From: Acidimicrobilacustris europaeus
GTDB lineage: Bacteria > Actinomycetota > Acidimicrobiia > Acidimicrobiales > Acidimicrobilacustridaceae
Assembly (NCBI GenBank): GCA_965194515.1
Contig: OZ239146.1
Location: 930,001 to 994,000 of the forward strand
Reading direction: 5' to 3'
DNA: 64,000 nt
Each line of letters starts with the position of its first letter. Positions within the stretch are counted from its first letter, which is position 1. Below, piece by piece: positions 17,151-25,400 of the stretch. The position numbers were made by a program, and so were the translations under genes. Under the pieces are notes generated by a model. That model searched no databases and was not told the DNA's origin. It saw nothing but the letters and a program-made list of their open reading frames with translations.

Positions 17151-18395
17151 TTAACTCGTGTGTGGAGATTGCAGGTCGGCGAGAACTGCTGCCGCTGCAC
17201 GACGTCCGGAGAACAGTGCGCCTTGGATCGAAGCGGTATCGCGGTGGTCACCGCAGACGTATCGTCCTGCTCCTAAGCGCACGGAACGGCGGGGGTCGAG
17301 CGGAGGGAGTTGCAGTGGCTGCCCATGGGGGATGACGTCGACGCGGATGGTTTCCCATGAGCGCGAGTCGCGATGCCATGCAGCGAGTTGCTTGCGAACC
17401 TCTACCTCGAGTTGTGGACCAAGTGCAGGGGGACCGGGAATAGCGGCGACACAGAGAGTTTTGCCCGGAGGGGCGTAGCTCGGAGCAACGTCGCTCAGCA
17501 CCGCGAGATTCTTCATAGGACCCGATTGAGCGCCATCGAGCAGGATGTGCCGGTTGTGTATCGGCGACGCAGTTGAGTCGAACCAAATGGCGGCGACAGG
17601 ACGTGAGCCGGGGTCGGGGAGTCCGAGGAGTTTTGAAGCAGCGGGACCTTGCGTTGCAACCACGACTGCCTTCGCAGTGAGTTCCTCGCCGCTTTCCAAT
17701 ATCACCGTCCGGTCTGTGATCTTTCGCACAACGGCGTTGCATCGAACGGAGTCGCTGTGGAGGCCTGACAACATTTCCTTCGACAATGTGCCCATGCCTT
17801 CGGCGGGTACCGCGCTTTCACCAACAGCAAGCATGCGGAGAATGACTTCGAACCTGCGTGAGGAAACCTCCAGATCTGGATCGAGCTGAATTCCGGCGAA
17901 GAGAGGTTCAAAGAATCTCTCGATAATGCGAGTGGAAAATCCGAGGCTCTGCAACTTTGCCCGTGTCGATGAATCTTGACGCCGGAGAAGATCCGGAACA
18001 GAGCCACGGCGGACCGACACGATCAATTTGAGGAGACGCAACTTGTCTGGGATTGAACCGATCGGTGCGAAAACTGTTGAAGGGAGATCTCGTGGGCTTC
18101 GGAGTGGATCGCCAACAGTGCAGAAATTTCGCCCAGTCCAAATTGTGGCTCCGGGTTTGAACCTTCGCAGGTTGAACTGATCAAGGTTGAACCAGCGATA
18201 CAACTCGGGGTAGGCAGTGAGCAGAATCTGAAAGCCACGATCAAGGATGAAGCCGTCGACGTGGTCGGAGCGAACTCGGCCGCCCACTTCGTCGGAGGCT
18301 TCAAGGAGTTGAACGCCAATACCGGCGGCAGTCAAGGTGCGGGCACAGGCCAATCCAGCCAGGCCAGCTCCAATGATTACGACGTCTTCGTTCAC
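17151..18395 (-). CDS. NAD(P)/FAD-dependent oxidoreductase (amine oxidase / phytoene-desaturase fold)
   Basis: 414 aa from GTG 18395, which puts the dinucleotide-binding motif VVIIGAGLAGLACARTL right at the N-terminus, as usual; TATCCT sits 7 nt upstream. An ATG at 18431 would add 12 residues unrelated to the fold. The second FAD block SDEVGGRVRSDHVDGFILDRG and the C-terminal ATG-type flavin motif (YVCGDHRDTASIQGALFSG) are present. It probably oxidises or isomerises a lipid or carotenoid-like substrate; the substrate is not identifiable. Confidence 0.87.
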   Translation of the reverse strand: MNEDVVIIGAGLAGLACARTLTAAGIGVQLLEASDEVGGRVRSDHVDGFILDRGFQILLTAYPELYRWFNLDQFNLRRFKPGATIWTGRNFCTVGDPLRSPRDLPSTVFAPIGSIPDKLRLLKLIVSVRRGSVPDLLRRQDSSTRAKLQSLGFSTRIIERFFEPLFAGIQLDPDLEVSSRRFEVILRMLAVGESAVPAEGMGTLSKEMLSGLHSDSVRCNAVVRKITDRTVILESGEELTAKAVVVATQGPAASKLLGLPDPGSRPVAAIWFDSTASPIHNRHILLDGAQSGPMKNLAVLSDVAPSYAPPGKTLCVAAIPGPPALGPQLEVEVRKQLAAWHRDSRSWETIRVDVIPHGQPLQLPPLDPRRSVRLGAGRYVCGDHRDTASIQGALFSGRRAAAAVLADLQSPHTS

Positions 18396-18402
18396 GCGTT
18401 GG

Positions 18403-18408
18403 AGGATA
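18403..18408 (-). promoter_or_regulatory. -10 box TATCCT, leaderless layout for the FAD oxidoreductase
   Basis: TANNNT hexamer 7 nt before GTG 18395 on the minus strand; it decides between the GTG and the upstream ATG 18431. Confidence 0.45.
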
Positions 18409-18468
18409 CCGACTGCGAACTGCTGTCCCATTGATCGCAGGCGACCACAGCCACGATTGCAATGGTTC

Positions 18469-18474
18469 TACTCT
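18469..18474 (+). promoter_or_regulatory. -10 box TACTCT upstream of the LCP gene
   Basis: TANNNT hexamer 6 nt before ATG 18481. That ATG opens a 10-codon frame, not the LCP frame. Confidence 0.45.
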
Positions 18475-18480
18475 TTCGTC

Positions 18481-18513
18481 ATGCGAAGCTCTGGACCTCG
18501 TCCCCATGGCTGA
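18481..18513 (+). CDS. 10-residue leaderless upstream ORF overlapping the LCP start
   Basis: ATG 18481 encodes MRSSGPRPHG and stops with TGA at 18511-18513, 8 nt inside the LCP frame that starts at ATG 18506. The -10 box TACTCT 6 nt upstream would place the RNA 5' end on this ATG. Termination here could feed ribosomes to the LCP start. Whether it is translated is unproved. Confidence 0.3.
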   Translation: MRSSGPRPHG

Positions 18514-19657
18514 ACGGGATGAATCGGGCCGAAAGATTCTCGGCAAATCATCGTCAGGAAATTCCCCGGTTGTTGGTTCGACGAATGGTTTGCCGGCGCG
18601 TCGCGTGCTGGGCCAAAGCACGACAGGGGCAATTTCTTCCAACCAAGACTCCGTGGCTGAGGGCCTCGGAGGGGGCCGGACCGGAGGAACCCTCCTTGCC
18701 GATCGCGACCGCCGCAAGCGAAGGCCGAGGATCAAGACTCTCGTTCTCATCGCGATTGGTTTGCTGGTACTCGTGCCCGTTGGTTCCTTTGTTTTCGGTT
18801 GGCTGCAGTTTTCGAAGATCCCCACTGTCAATGTTTCAGCTGTGTTATCGCCGCGTGGGTCACGATCGGGAACCAACTACCTCATCGTCGGTACGGATTC
18901 GCGAGCTGGTATCGATGCCAGTGATCCCAACTCGGGAGCTTTTCTGTCTGGGGAAGTTTCAGGTTCGCGGACAGACACGATCATGGTTCTCCACGTTGAT
19001 GGATCAACGACACAGTTGACATCAATCCCTCGTGACCTCTGGGTGACTGATCCAGCGACCGGTGAGAAAGGTCGTATCAATTCGACCTTCGCTTCCGGAC
19101 CGTCGAACCTGATTCTGGCGGTCGAAGCGCTCGGAATTCCGGTGGATCAGTACCTAGAAATCAATTTTGTGAGTTTCGGGCGACTTGTCGATGCAGTCGG
19201 AGGGATCACGATCGATTTCCCGTACCCGGCCGTTGACAATCAATCAGGGCTTTCCATTGCGAACGCTGGACCGAATCGCCTCAACGGTACTGAGGCGCTG
19301 GCCTATGTTCGAAGTCGGTATTACACCGAGTTGGTCAATGGAAAGCCTCGTGTCGATGGCACCGCCGATATCGGACGCAACGACCGTCAGCGAGTTTTCC
19401 TCACTTCCCTTCTACGAGAGGTTTCCGGAGAGCGCAATCCGTTTCAACTGTTTTCTCTTCCTGGTTCCCTCGGCGCCGGCATGAAGCGCGGGTCGACGTT
19501 CTCGTACTTCGATGCGATCGATCTGGCATGGACGATGAAGGACGCGTCACCGGAAGCAGTTGTGATCCCGGTGACGCCACGCCGGACATCTGGCGGGGCC
19601 GATGTGTTAGATCTGCAATCCGATGCACGGAACGTCATTAACGGACTTGCAGCGTAA
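18506..19657 (+). CDS. LytR-CpsA-Psr (LCP) family wall-polymer ligase
   Basis: 383 aa from ATG 18506 (TTG 18431 would add 25 residues). Disordered cytoplasmic N-terminus, basic patch RDRRKRRPR, one membrane segment (TLVLIAIGLLVLVPVGSFVF), then the extracellular LCP domain with LIVGTDSR, SRTDTIMVLHV, SIPRDLWV and YVRSRY, the phosphate- and lipid-binding Arg/Asp residues. LCP enzymes transfer polyprenyl-linked glycopolymers (arabinogalactan, teichoic acid) to peptidoglycan. No ribosome binding site precedes ATG 18506; a short upstream ORF overlaps it. Confidence 0.9.
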   Translation: MAERDESGRKILGKSSSGNSPVVGSTNGLPARRVLGQSTTGAISSNQDSVAEGLGGGRTGGTLLADRDRRKRRPRIKTLVLIAIGLLVLVPVGSFVFGWLQFSKIPTVNVSAVLSPRGSRSGTNYLIVGTDSRAGIDASDPNSGAFLSGEVSGSRTDTIMVLHVDGSTTQLTSIPRDLWVTDPATGEKGRINSTFASGPSNLILAVEALGIPVDQYLEINFVSFGRLVDAVGGITIDFPYPAVDNQSGLSIANAGPNRLNGTEALAYVRSRYYTELVNGKPRVDGTADIGRNDRQRVFLTSLLREVSGERNPFQLFSLPGSLGAGMKRGSTFSYFDAIDLAWTMKDASPEAVVIPVTPRRTSGGADVLDLQSDARNVINGLAA

Positions 19658-19666
19658 GAAGGCAGC

Positions 19667-20266
19667 TCAGTCTGAAACTATGAGCAGCGCATGATCGGGC
19701 TTTGTTGCCGCTGATTCGAATACCTCGAAGGCGTTCTCAACAACTGCGACTAGCTCAGGATGCTTTCGAAATTTTCGCGGGTCAAGCGTTCGCATTCTGT
19801 CGAGGGCGCCAGTGACGTCTTCGAGATCAAGCCAACCTTTATGACCCCAACCAAATCGAGCAAGAAGGCGATCAAGGGCAGCGGGACTGAGATGTCGTTC
19901 CGCAAGGGTCAGAAGTTCACGCCCGCGTGCAAGACGCCGAGCTTCGGTTGCATGCCACCCAAGATGTGGGAGTCCGCGACGCAGCGCGTCAGGTTCTTGA
20001 ATCGACCGAGTGGGCGTAAGCCACGGAGCCATAAGAACTCGATACCAATCGACAAGATGAGTGTCCTCACATGCGCGGTACCAATCCCCGGGCGAGGAAA
20101 CCACAAGCGCCGCCAGATAGGAATGGACGTCGGAATCGACACCATCCCAGAGTTGGACTGCCCGATCACGAACCGCGACAAGGCCGTCTGGCCCCAGAAG
20201 CCGCTCTTCGAAATCGTGGTGGAAGGCGATGGAGTCGAGCATCCATGACTGGCTGGTGACTGCCAA
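19667..20266 (-). CDS. unrecognised conserved-looking cytoplasmic protein
   Basis: 199 aa from TTG 20266, which has AAGGAG 8 nt upstream; TTG 20290 and GTG 20275 are alternatives. I do not recognise the family. It has no signal peptide or membrane segment, is rich in Trp, Leu and Arg, and looks mainly helical. Blocks that look conserved are DWYRVLMAPW and LARFGWGHKGWLDLEDV. It lies downstream of and co-directional with the J-domain and M18 peptidase genes, with a 68-bp gap, so it is possibly co-transcribed. Confidence 0.6.
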   Translation of the reverse strand: MAVTSQSWMLDSIAFHHDFEERLLGPDGLVAVRDRAVQLWDGVDSDVHSYLAALVVSSPGDWYRACEDTHLVDWYRVLMAPWLTPTRSIQEPDALRRGLPHLGWHATEARRLARGRELLTLAERHLSPAALDRLLARFGWGHKGWLDLEDVTGALDRMRTLDPRKFRKHPELVAVVENAFEVFESAATKPDHALLIVSD

Positions 20267-20334
20267 GGTTCCCACTCCTTCTTCCCTCAAGAGGCGGCCA
20301 TTTTCGCGGTGAGGAGGCGTGGTGGCGCGGATAC

Positions 20335-20916
20335 TCAGCAGGGAGACCCGAGTTGCTCAACAAGAGATTCGAGAACCGGTTGAATCGACGGCGTCGGCTC
20401 GGCCTCGATGGATTCCATCTCGCAGAAAACATCCGTGCCATAGGCCCGACCCTGAAGCGTCATGAGCACAGAGCATGAGGGTCCGCCTTCAAATCGGACG
20501 ATGACTTCGAGGAGTCCGAGGTGGCGGTCGACATGTCCTATGCCACCAAGTGTCGACGCGGCATCGAGGAGGCGCTGGTAGGCCTCGTCTGGTGGTGCCT
20601 CAATCCAAATGGTGTCGCCATCGTGTGTAGAGATGAGTGGCGGTGGCGCCGAAGGTGACGTCGACGGTGAGTGAGGCTCCGCTGGGTATACCGATTGTGG
20701 AACAAAGCCGTTCGGTGATGTCTGAATCGATGCGAGAATAACTGAGTAGGCCTCAGTCAGGAGGGAAGGGTCGATGCTGGTAGTTGCTTGGCTCGCGCGT
20801 AAGGCGGTCAGATCCGGGTGATGTTGCCGCATGAGAGCGCGAAAGACGTTTTTGACCTCTCTCTCGGAATCCCCAACTGCGACTCCGAGCACTCGGCATG
20901 CATCGTTGAGTTCCAA
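20335..20916 (-). CDS. J-domain protein with unknown C-terminal domain
   Basis: 193 aa. Residues 1-60 form a J-domain with the HPD tripeptide at 33-35 (RQHHPDL), so it should stimulate an Hsp70 (DnaK). A Pro/Ser-rich linker (about 75-95) leads to a C-terminal domain (about 97-190) of alternating strands (TIWIEAPPDEAYQRLLDAA, then EVIVRFEGG) that I cannot assign; it lacks the DnaJ zinc fingers and substrate domains. It starts 3 nt after the M18 peptidase stop, so translation is probably coupled. Confidence 0.8.
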   Translation of the reverse strand: MELNDACRVLGVAVGDSEREVKNVFRALMRQHHPDLTALRASQATTSIDPSLLTEAYSVILASIQTSPNGFVPQSVYPAEPHSPSTSPSAPPPLISTHDGDTIWIEAPPDEAYQRLLDAASTLGGIGHVDRHLGLLEVIVRFEGGPSCSVLMTLQGRAYGTDVFCEMESIEAEPTPSIQPVLESLVEQLGSPC

Positions 20917-20919
20917 CGA

Positions 20920-22233
20920 TCAGGACGCCGACCGTGGATCGGAAAAGAAGGACTCGAGCAGAGTTGCAAAACGTGCAGGGTCGAGAACGCCAGTGAGCTC
21001 GCGGGCTGAATGCATCGACAACTGAGCGACACCAACATCGACGGTGGTGATGCCGAGACGGGCCGCTGTGACGGGGCCGATCGTGGAACCGCAGGGCATG
21101 TCGTTGCGCGAAACGAACGTTTGCATGGGAATGTCGATGTCTCGGGCGATTGAGAGCAGATGCGCGGCGCCTGGTGAATCGGTTCCGTAGCGAGCATCAG
21201 CGTTCCACTTGAGTACTGGACCGCCATCGATGCGAACGGGATGATCGGGCTCGTGGCGCTCGGGCCAATTGGGATGGGTTGCGTGGGCACCGTCGGCAGA
21301 AATGCATATCGAAGACGCCAAGGCGCCAAACCATTGGTCACGGTTGCAATCTCCGGCGAGAGCGATTCGTTCAAGGACGGTTGGCAGGAGTTGGCCCGCC
21401 GCACCGCTCGAGGACTGGCTGCCAACCTCTTCGTGATCAAACAGGCAAAGCACGGGAACGAAAGGCGAGTCAGGAGACGAATTCAAAAGGGCGACAATTC
21501 CCGCGTGGCAGGAGAGGAGGTTGTCGATCCGGGCCGATGCGAAGAGTGATTCGTCCACTCCGAGAACCGCTGGTGTGGTGAGGTCGTGGGTCATGAGATC
21601 CCAAGAGAGGAGTTCGTCGACTGGAACACCGATCCGCTCGCTGAGCCACGCTCGAAATTCAGGAGCGCTTTGCCCGGCGGAACTCCAAACGGGCTGAAGG
21701 TGGCGCTGAGGATCGAGTCGCAACCCTTCGGTCATGATCGAACGGTCGAGGTGAATCGCAAGCTGGGGGACTCGCAGGAGGGGTTCGTCACAGCGGAACA
21801 GAACGGTTGTGGCGGGGCCCGTCTCCGATCCGACCGAGATACGTCCTGACAGGCCGAGGTCTCGATCTAGCCAAGAATTGAGTAGAGCACCGCCGTAGAT
21901 CTCGACACCGAGTTGTGCCATGCCGGCCGAATGGTGATCGGGACGTGGTCGGACCCGAAGATTGGGCGAGTCAGTGTGGGCACCGATCAAACGAAAGCCA
22001 GCGCTTGGACGGTGGGCTCCGGCAGTCGACCACGCGACAAGGGCACCGCCTCGCTGCAGGTACCACGAACCCGGGGTGCTTGGCCACGCATCGGCTTCGT
22101 TGACAGGGCGAAAACCTGCCTCGGAAAGCCGGCGTGAGGCCTCTGAAACTGCGTGGTACGGCGAAGGTGAGGCCGACAGAAAGTCGGCGAGGTCATCGAG
22201 ATGGCGACGAGGGCTGGAGTCCGGGCGTTCCAC
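20920..22233 (-). CDS. apeB: M18 family aminopeptidase
   Basis: 437 aa, typical for M18 (aspartyl/leucyl aminopeptidase, dodecameric tetrahedral, two zinc ions). Seen: SPSPYHAV at the N-terminus, the zinc-ligand stretch LIGAHTDSPNLRVRP, FDHEEVGSQSSSGAAG with the catalytic Glu pair, and the terminal IGPVTAARLGITTVDVGVAQLSMHSARE with the last zinc His. It removes N-terminal residues from peptides in the cytoplasm. GTG start with TAGGGT 8 nt upstream; it diverges from gltB. Confidence 0.94.
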   Translation of the reverse strand: MERPDSSPRRHLDDLADFLSASPSPYHAVSEASRRLSEAGFRPVNEADAWPSTPGSWYLQRGGALVAWSTAGAHRPSAGFRLIGAHTDSPNLRVRPRPDHHSAGMAQLGVEIYGGALLNSWLDRDLGLSGRISVGSETGPATTVLFRCDEPLLRVPQLAIHLDRSIMTEGLRLDPQRHLQPVWSSAGQSAPEFRAWLSERIGVPVDELLSWDLMTHDLTTPAVLGVDESLFASARIDNLLSCHAGIVALLNSSPDSPFVPVLCLFDHEEVGSQSSSGAAGQLLPTVLERIALAGDCNRDQWFGALASSICISADGAHATHPNWPERHEPDHPVRIDGGPVLKWNADARYGTDSPGAAHLLSIARDIDIPMQTFVSRNDMPCGSTIGPVTAARLGITTVDVGVAQLSMHSARELTGVLDPARFATLLESFFSDPRSAS

Positions 22234-22241
22234 AGCATGTG

Positions 22242-22247
22242 ACCCTA
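22242..22247 (-). promoter_or_regulatory. -10 box TAGGGT, leaderless layout for the M18 peptidase
   Basis: TANNNT hexamer 8 nt before GTG 22233 on the minus strand. Confidence 0.45.
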
Positions 22248-22324
22248 CCGGTGGGGCTGGGGCCTCGTCCTGCTGCTGATCTGCACTCGGCCGGCCGGGC
22301 TGATGGTCTCGGGCTCTTGCCGTG

Positions 22325-22330
22325 TACGAT
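22325..22330 (+). promoter_or_regulatory. possible -10 box TACGAT for gltBD
   Basis: TANNNT hexamer about 107 nt before the gltB ATG, in the 204-bp divergent gap. No good -35 box is seen. The leader would be about 100 nt and is GC-rich; no known riboswitch was recognised in it. Confidence 0.25.
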
Positions 22331-22437
22331 TCGGTTTCCGCTCAAGGGCCAGCGTCGTCCCGATTGTGAGCGTGTCATCCCCCCAGGTTCCGCCTCCCCG
22401 AGGCAGATCTGCCGATTCACGCAACGCAGGAAGACGT

Positions 22438-25400
22438 ATGTACCCAATTAGCCCGTCCGGGCTCCCCAGCGCACAGGGTCTCTACGACCCCCGTTTCGAA
22501 CATGACGCCTGTGGCGTCAACTTCGTCGTTCACATGAAGGGCGAGCGCAGCCACCAGATCGTGCGTCATGGACTTGGTGCGCTTTGCAACATGGATCACC
22601 GTGGTGCGGCTGGTGCCGAGGTGAACACCGGCGACGGTGCAGGCATCCTCATCCAGATTCCCGACGCGTTCTTCCGAGCGGTCCTGCCGTTCGACCTCCC
22701 GGAGGAAGGTCACTACGCCACAGGTTTGGCGTTCCTTCCCTCCGAAGCAGCAGATGCATCTGTTGCTCGCGATTCCATCGAGCGGATCTTCACCGAAGAG
22801 GGTCTGACGATTCTTGGCTGGCGTGAAGTGCCAGTGGACGACTCAATGATCGGTTCGATGGCCAAGAGCGTCGAACCTTTGTTCTTTCAGCCGTTTGTCG
22901 TCGGAGCGGGTCTCGATGGCCTCGCTCTCGACCGTCGGGTGTACTTGGCTCGTAAGCGTTCCGAAATTGAACTCGGAACCGTTGCAGAAGGAGGTGTGTA
23001 CTTCCCTTCGCTGTCGAGTCGCACGTTCATCTACAAGGGCATGCTCACCACCACACAACTCGGCCAGTTCTTTGCCGATCTCAGCGATCCGCGTGTCGAA
23101 TCGTCTCTTGCTCTCGTTCACTCTCGGTTCTCGACGAATACGTTCCCGTCGTGGCCCTTGGCTCATCCATTCCGATTCATTGCGCATAACGGAGAAATCA
23201 ATACCGTCCAAGGCAATCGAAATTGGATGCGGGCTCGTGAAGCTCTGCTCGGCTCTGATCTTCTTCCTGGCGACCTTGATCGAATCTTCCCGATCTGTTC
23301 GCCTGGTGCTTCAGATTCCGCCACGTTCGACGAGGTCCTTGAACTGCTCCATATGGGCGGCTACGAACTGCCGCACGCGGTCTTGATGATGGTTCCCGAG
23401 GCTTGGGAGCATCAGCCTTCAATGCCGAGAGCAAAGCGCGATTTCTACCGCTACCACGCGTCGCTCATGGAACCTTGGGACGGGCCCGCATCAATTGCCT
23501 TTACCGACGGCACCGTGATCGGTGCGGTGCTTGATCGAAACGGACTGCGTCCATCTCGCTATTGGGTAACGGCCGACGATCTGGTGATCATGGCTTCAGA
23601 GGTCGGAGTCATCGACATCGATCCGGCACGAGTTGTGCAAAAAGGCCGCCTTCGTCCCGGGCGGATGTTCCTTGTCGACACGGCACAAGGCCGAATCATC
23701 GACGACGAAGAGATCAAGGGTCAGCTCGCTGAACAACACCCCTACGGAGAATGGTTGGCAGCGAACCAAATCGAACTCCAGTCGCTTGCATCGCAACCTC
23801 ATACGCTGATCGCTCACGACGCGGTAGTGAAGCGGCAGCAGTTGTTCGGTTACACCAATGAAGAGATGAAGCTCATCCTTGAGCCGATGGCGAAGAACGG
23901 GCTCGAACCAATCGGTTCTATGGGAACCGATACTCCTATCGCCGTGCTGTCCTCGCGCTCTCGTTTGTTGTTCGACTATTTCGCTCAACTCTTTGCGCAG
24001 GTTACGAATCCGCCGCTCGATGCAATCCGTGAAGAACTCGTTACCGCTGTGAGCGGAACGATTGGACCCGAGGGGAACCTGCTCAATCCGCAGGCGTCAT
24101 CGTGTCGTCAGATTGTTATTGAACGTCCAATCCTCGACAACGACGAACTGCGCACGCTGGTTCACATCGCCGACCATGAAGGCGCATCCGACTTCCGAAC
24201 TGTCGTCATACCTTGCCTGTATCCGGTTGCCGCTGGGGGAGAGGGTCTGGCGAAAGCGCTCAAAAATGTTCGTCGGCTTGCGTCCGATGCGATTGAGGCT
24301 GGCGCAACCATGCTTGTCCTTTCCGATCGCGGTGCCGATGTCGAGATGGCACCGATTCCCTCGCTGCTGTTTACAAGTGCGGTTCATCACCATCTCATCC
24401 GCGAAAAGACGCGTACTCGAGTTGGGTTGATCGTCGAGGCCGGTGACGCTCGAGAGGTTCATCACATGTGTCTCCTGATCGGATACGGCGCTGCAGCCGT
24501 CAACCCGTACCTTGCGTTCGAGACGATCGAAGACCTCATTGCTGAAGATCGCACAGCGATGCACGATCCAATCAAGGCGATTGGGAACTACATCAAGTCT
24601 TCGAGCAAGGGCGTACTGAAGGTCATGTCCAAAATGGGCATCTCCACAGTTGCGTCCTACACCGGTGCACAGATTTTCGAGGCGGTTGGCCTCTCCCACG
24701 ATCTTGTAGACGAATACTTCACTGGCACAGTGAGTCGTCTCGGCGGAATTGGCCTCGATGAGATCGCTGCCGAGGTTGCGATGCGTCATCGCCTGGCGAA
24801 TCCTGAGAACCCGACCCAGCGTGCTCATCGTTCTCTCGAGGTCGGCGGCGAGTATCAGTGGCGCCGTGAAGGGGAGTACCACCTCTTTAACCCCGAGACT
24901 GTGTACAAGCTTCAACATTCAACGCGGTCAGGCCGCTACGACGTCTTCAAGGAGTACACCGCTCACGTCGATGATCAGTCGAGGAATCTCGCCACGTTGC
25001 GTGGACTGTTCGATCTTCGCGTCGGAGCCCGACCAGCGGTGTCAATTGACGAGGTCGAACCCATCTCCGAGATCGTGAAGCGCTTCTCCACCGGTGCGAT
25101 GTCCTACGGATCCATCTCCGCTGAAGCGCACGAGAACCTCGCCATCGCGATGAATCGCCTTGGTGGTAAATCGAATACTGGTGAAGGCGGAGAAGATGCC
25201 GAGCGTTTCATTCCTCTGCCCAACGGAGATTCGCGCCGCTCTGCTATCAAGCAAGTTGCGTCCGGACGCTTCGGTGTCACCAGCGAATACCTCGTGAATG
25301 CTGATGATCTACAGATCAAGATGGCTCAGGGCGCCAAGCCTGGCGAGGGTGGTCAGCTACCGGGCCACAAGGTGTATCCGTGGGTTGCGAAGACGCGACA

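Noticed and set aside
24097..24918. long reverse frames inside gltB (this and others at 22843-23211 and 25972-26829)
   Set aside because: All lie inside a complete gltB with conserved motifs; no family similarity in the reverse frames.
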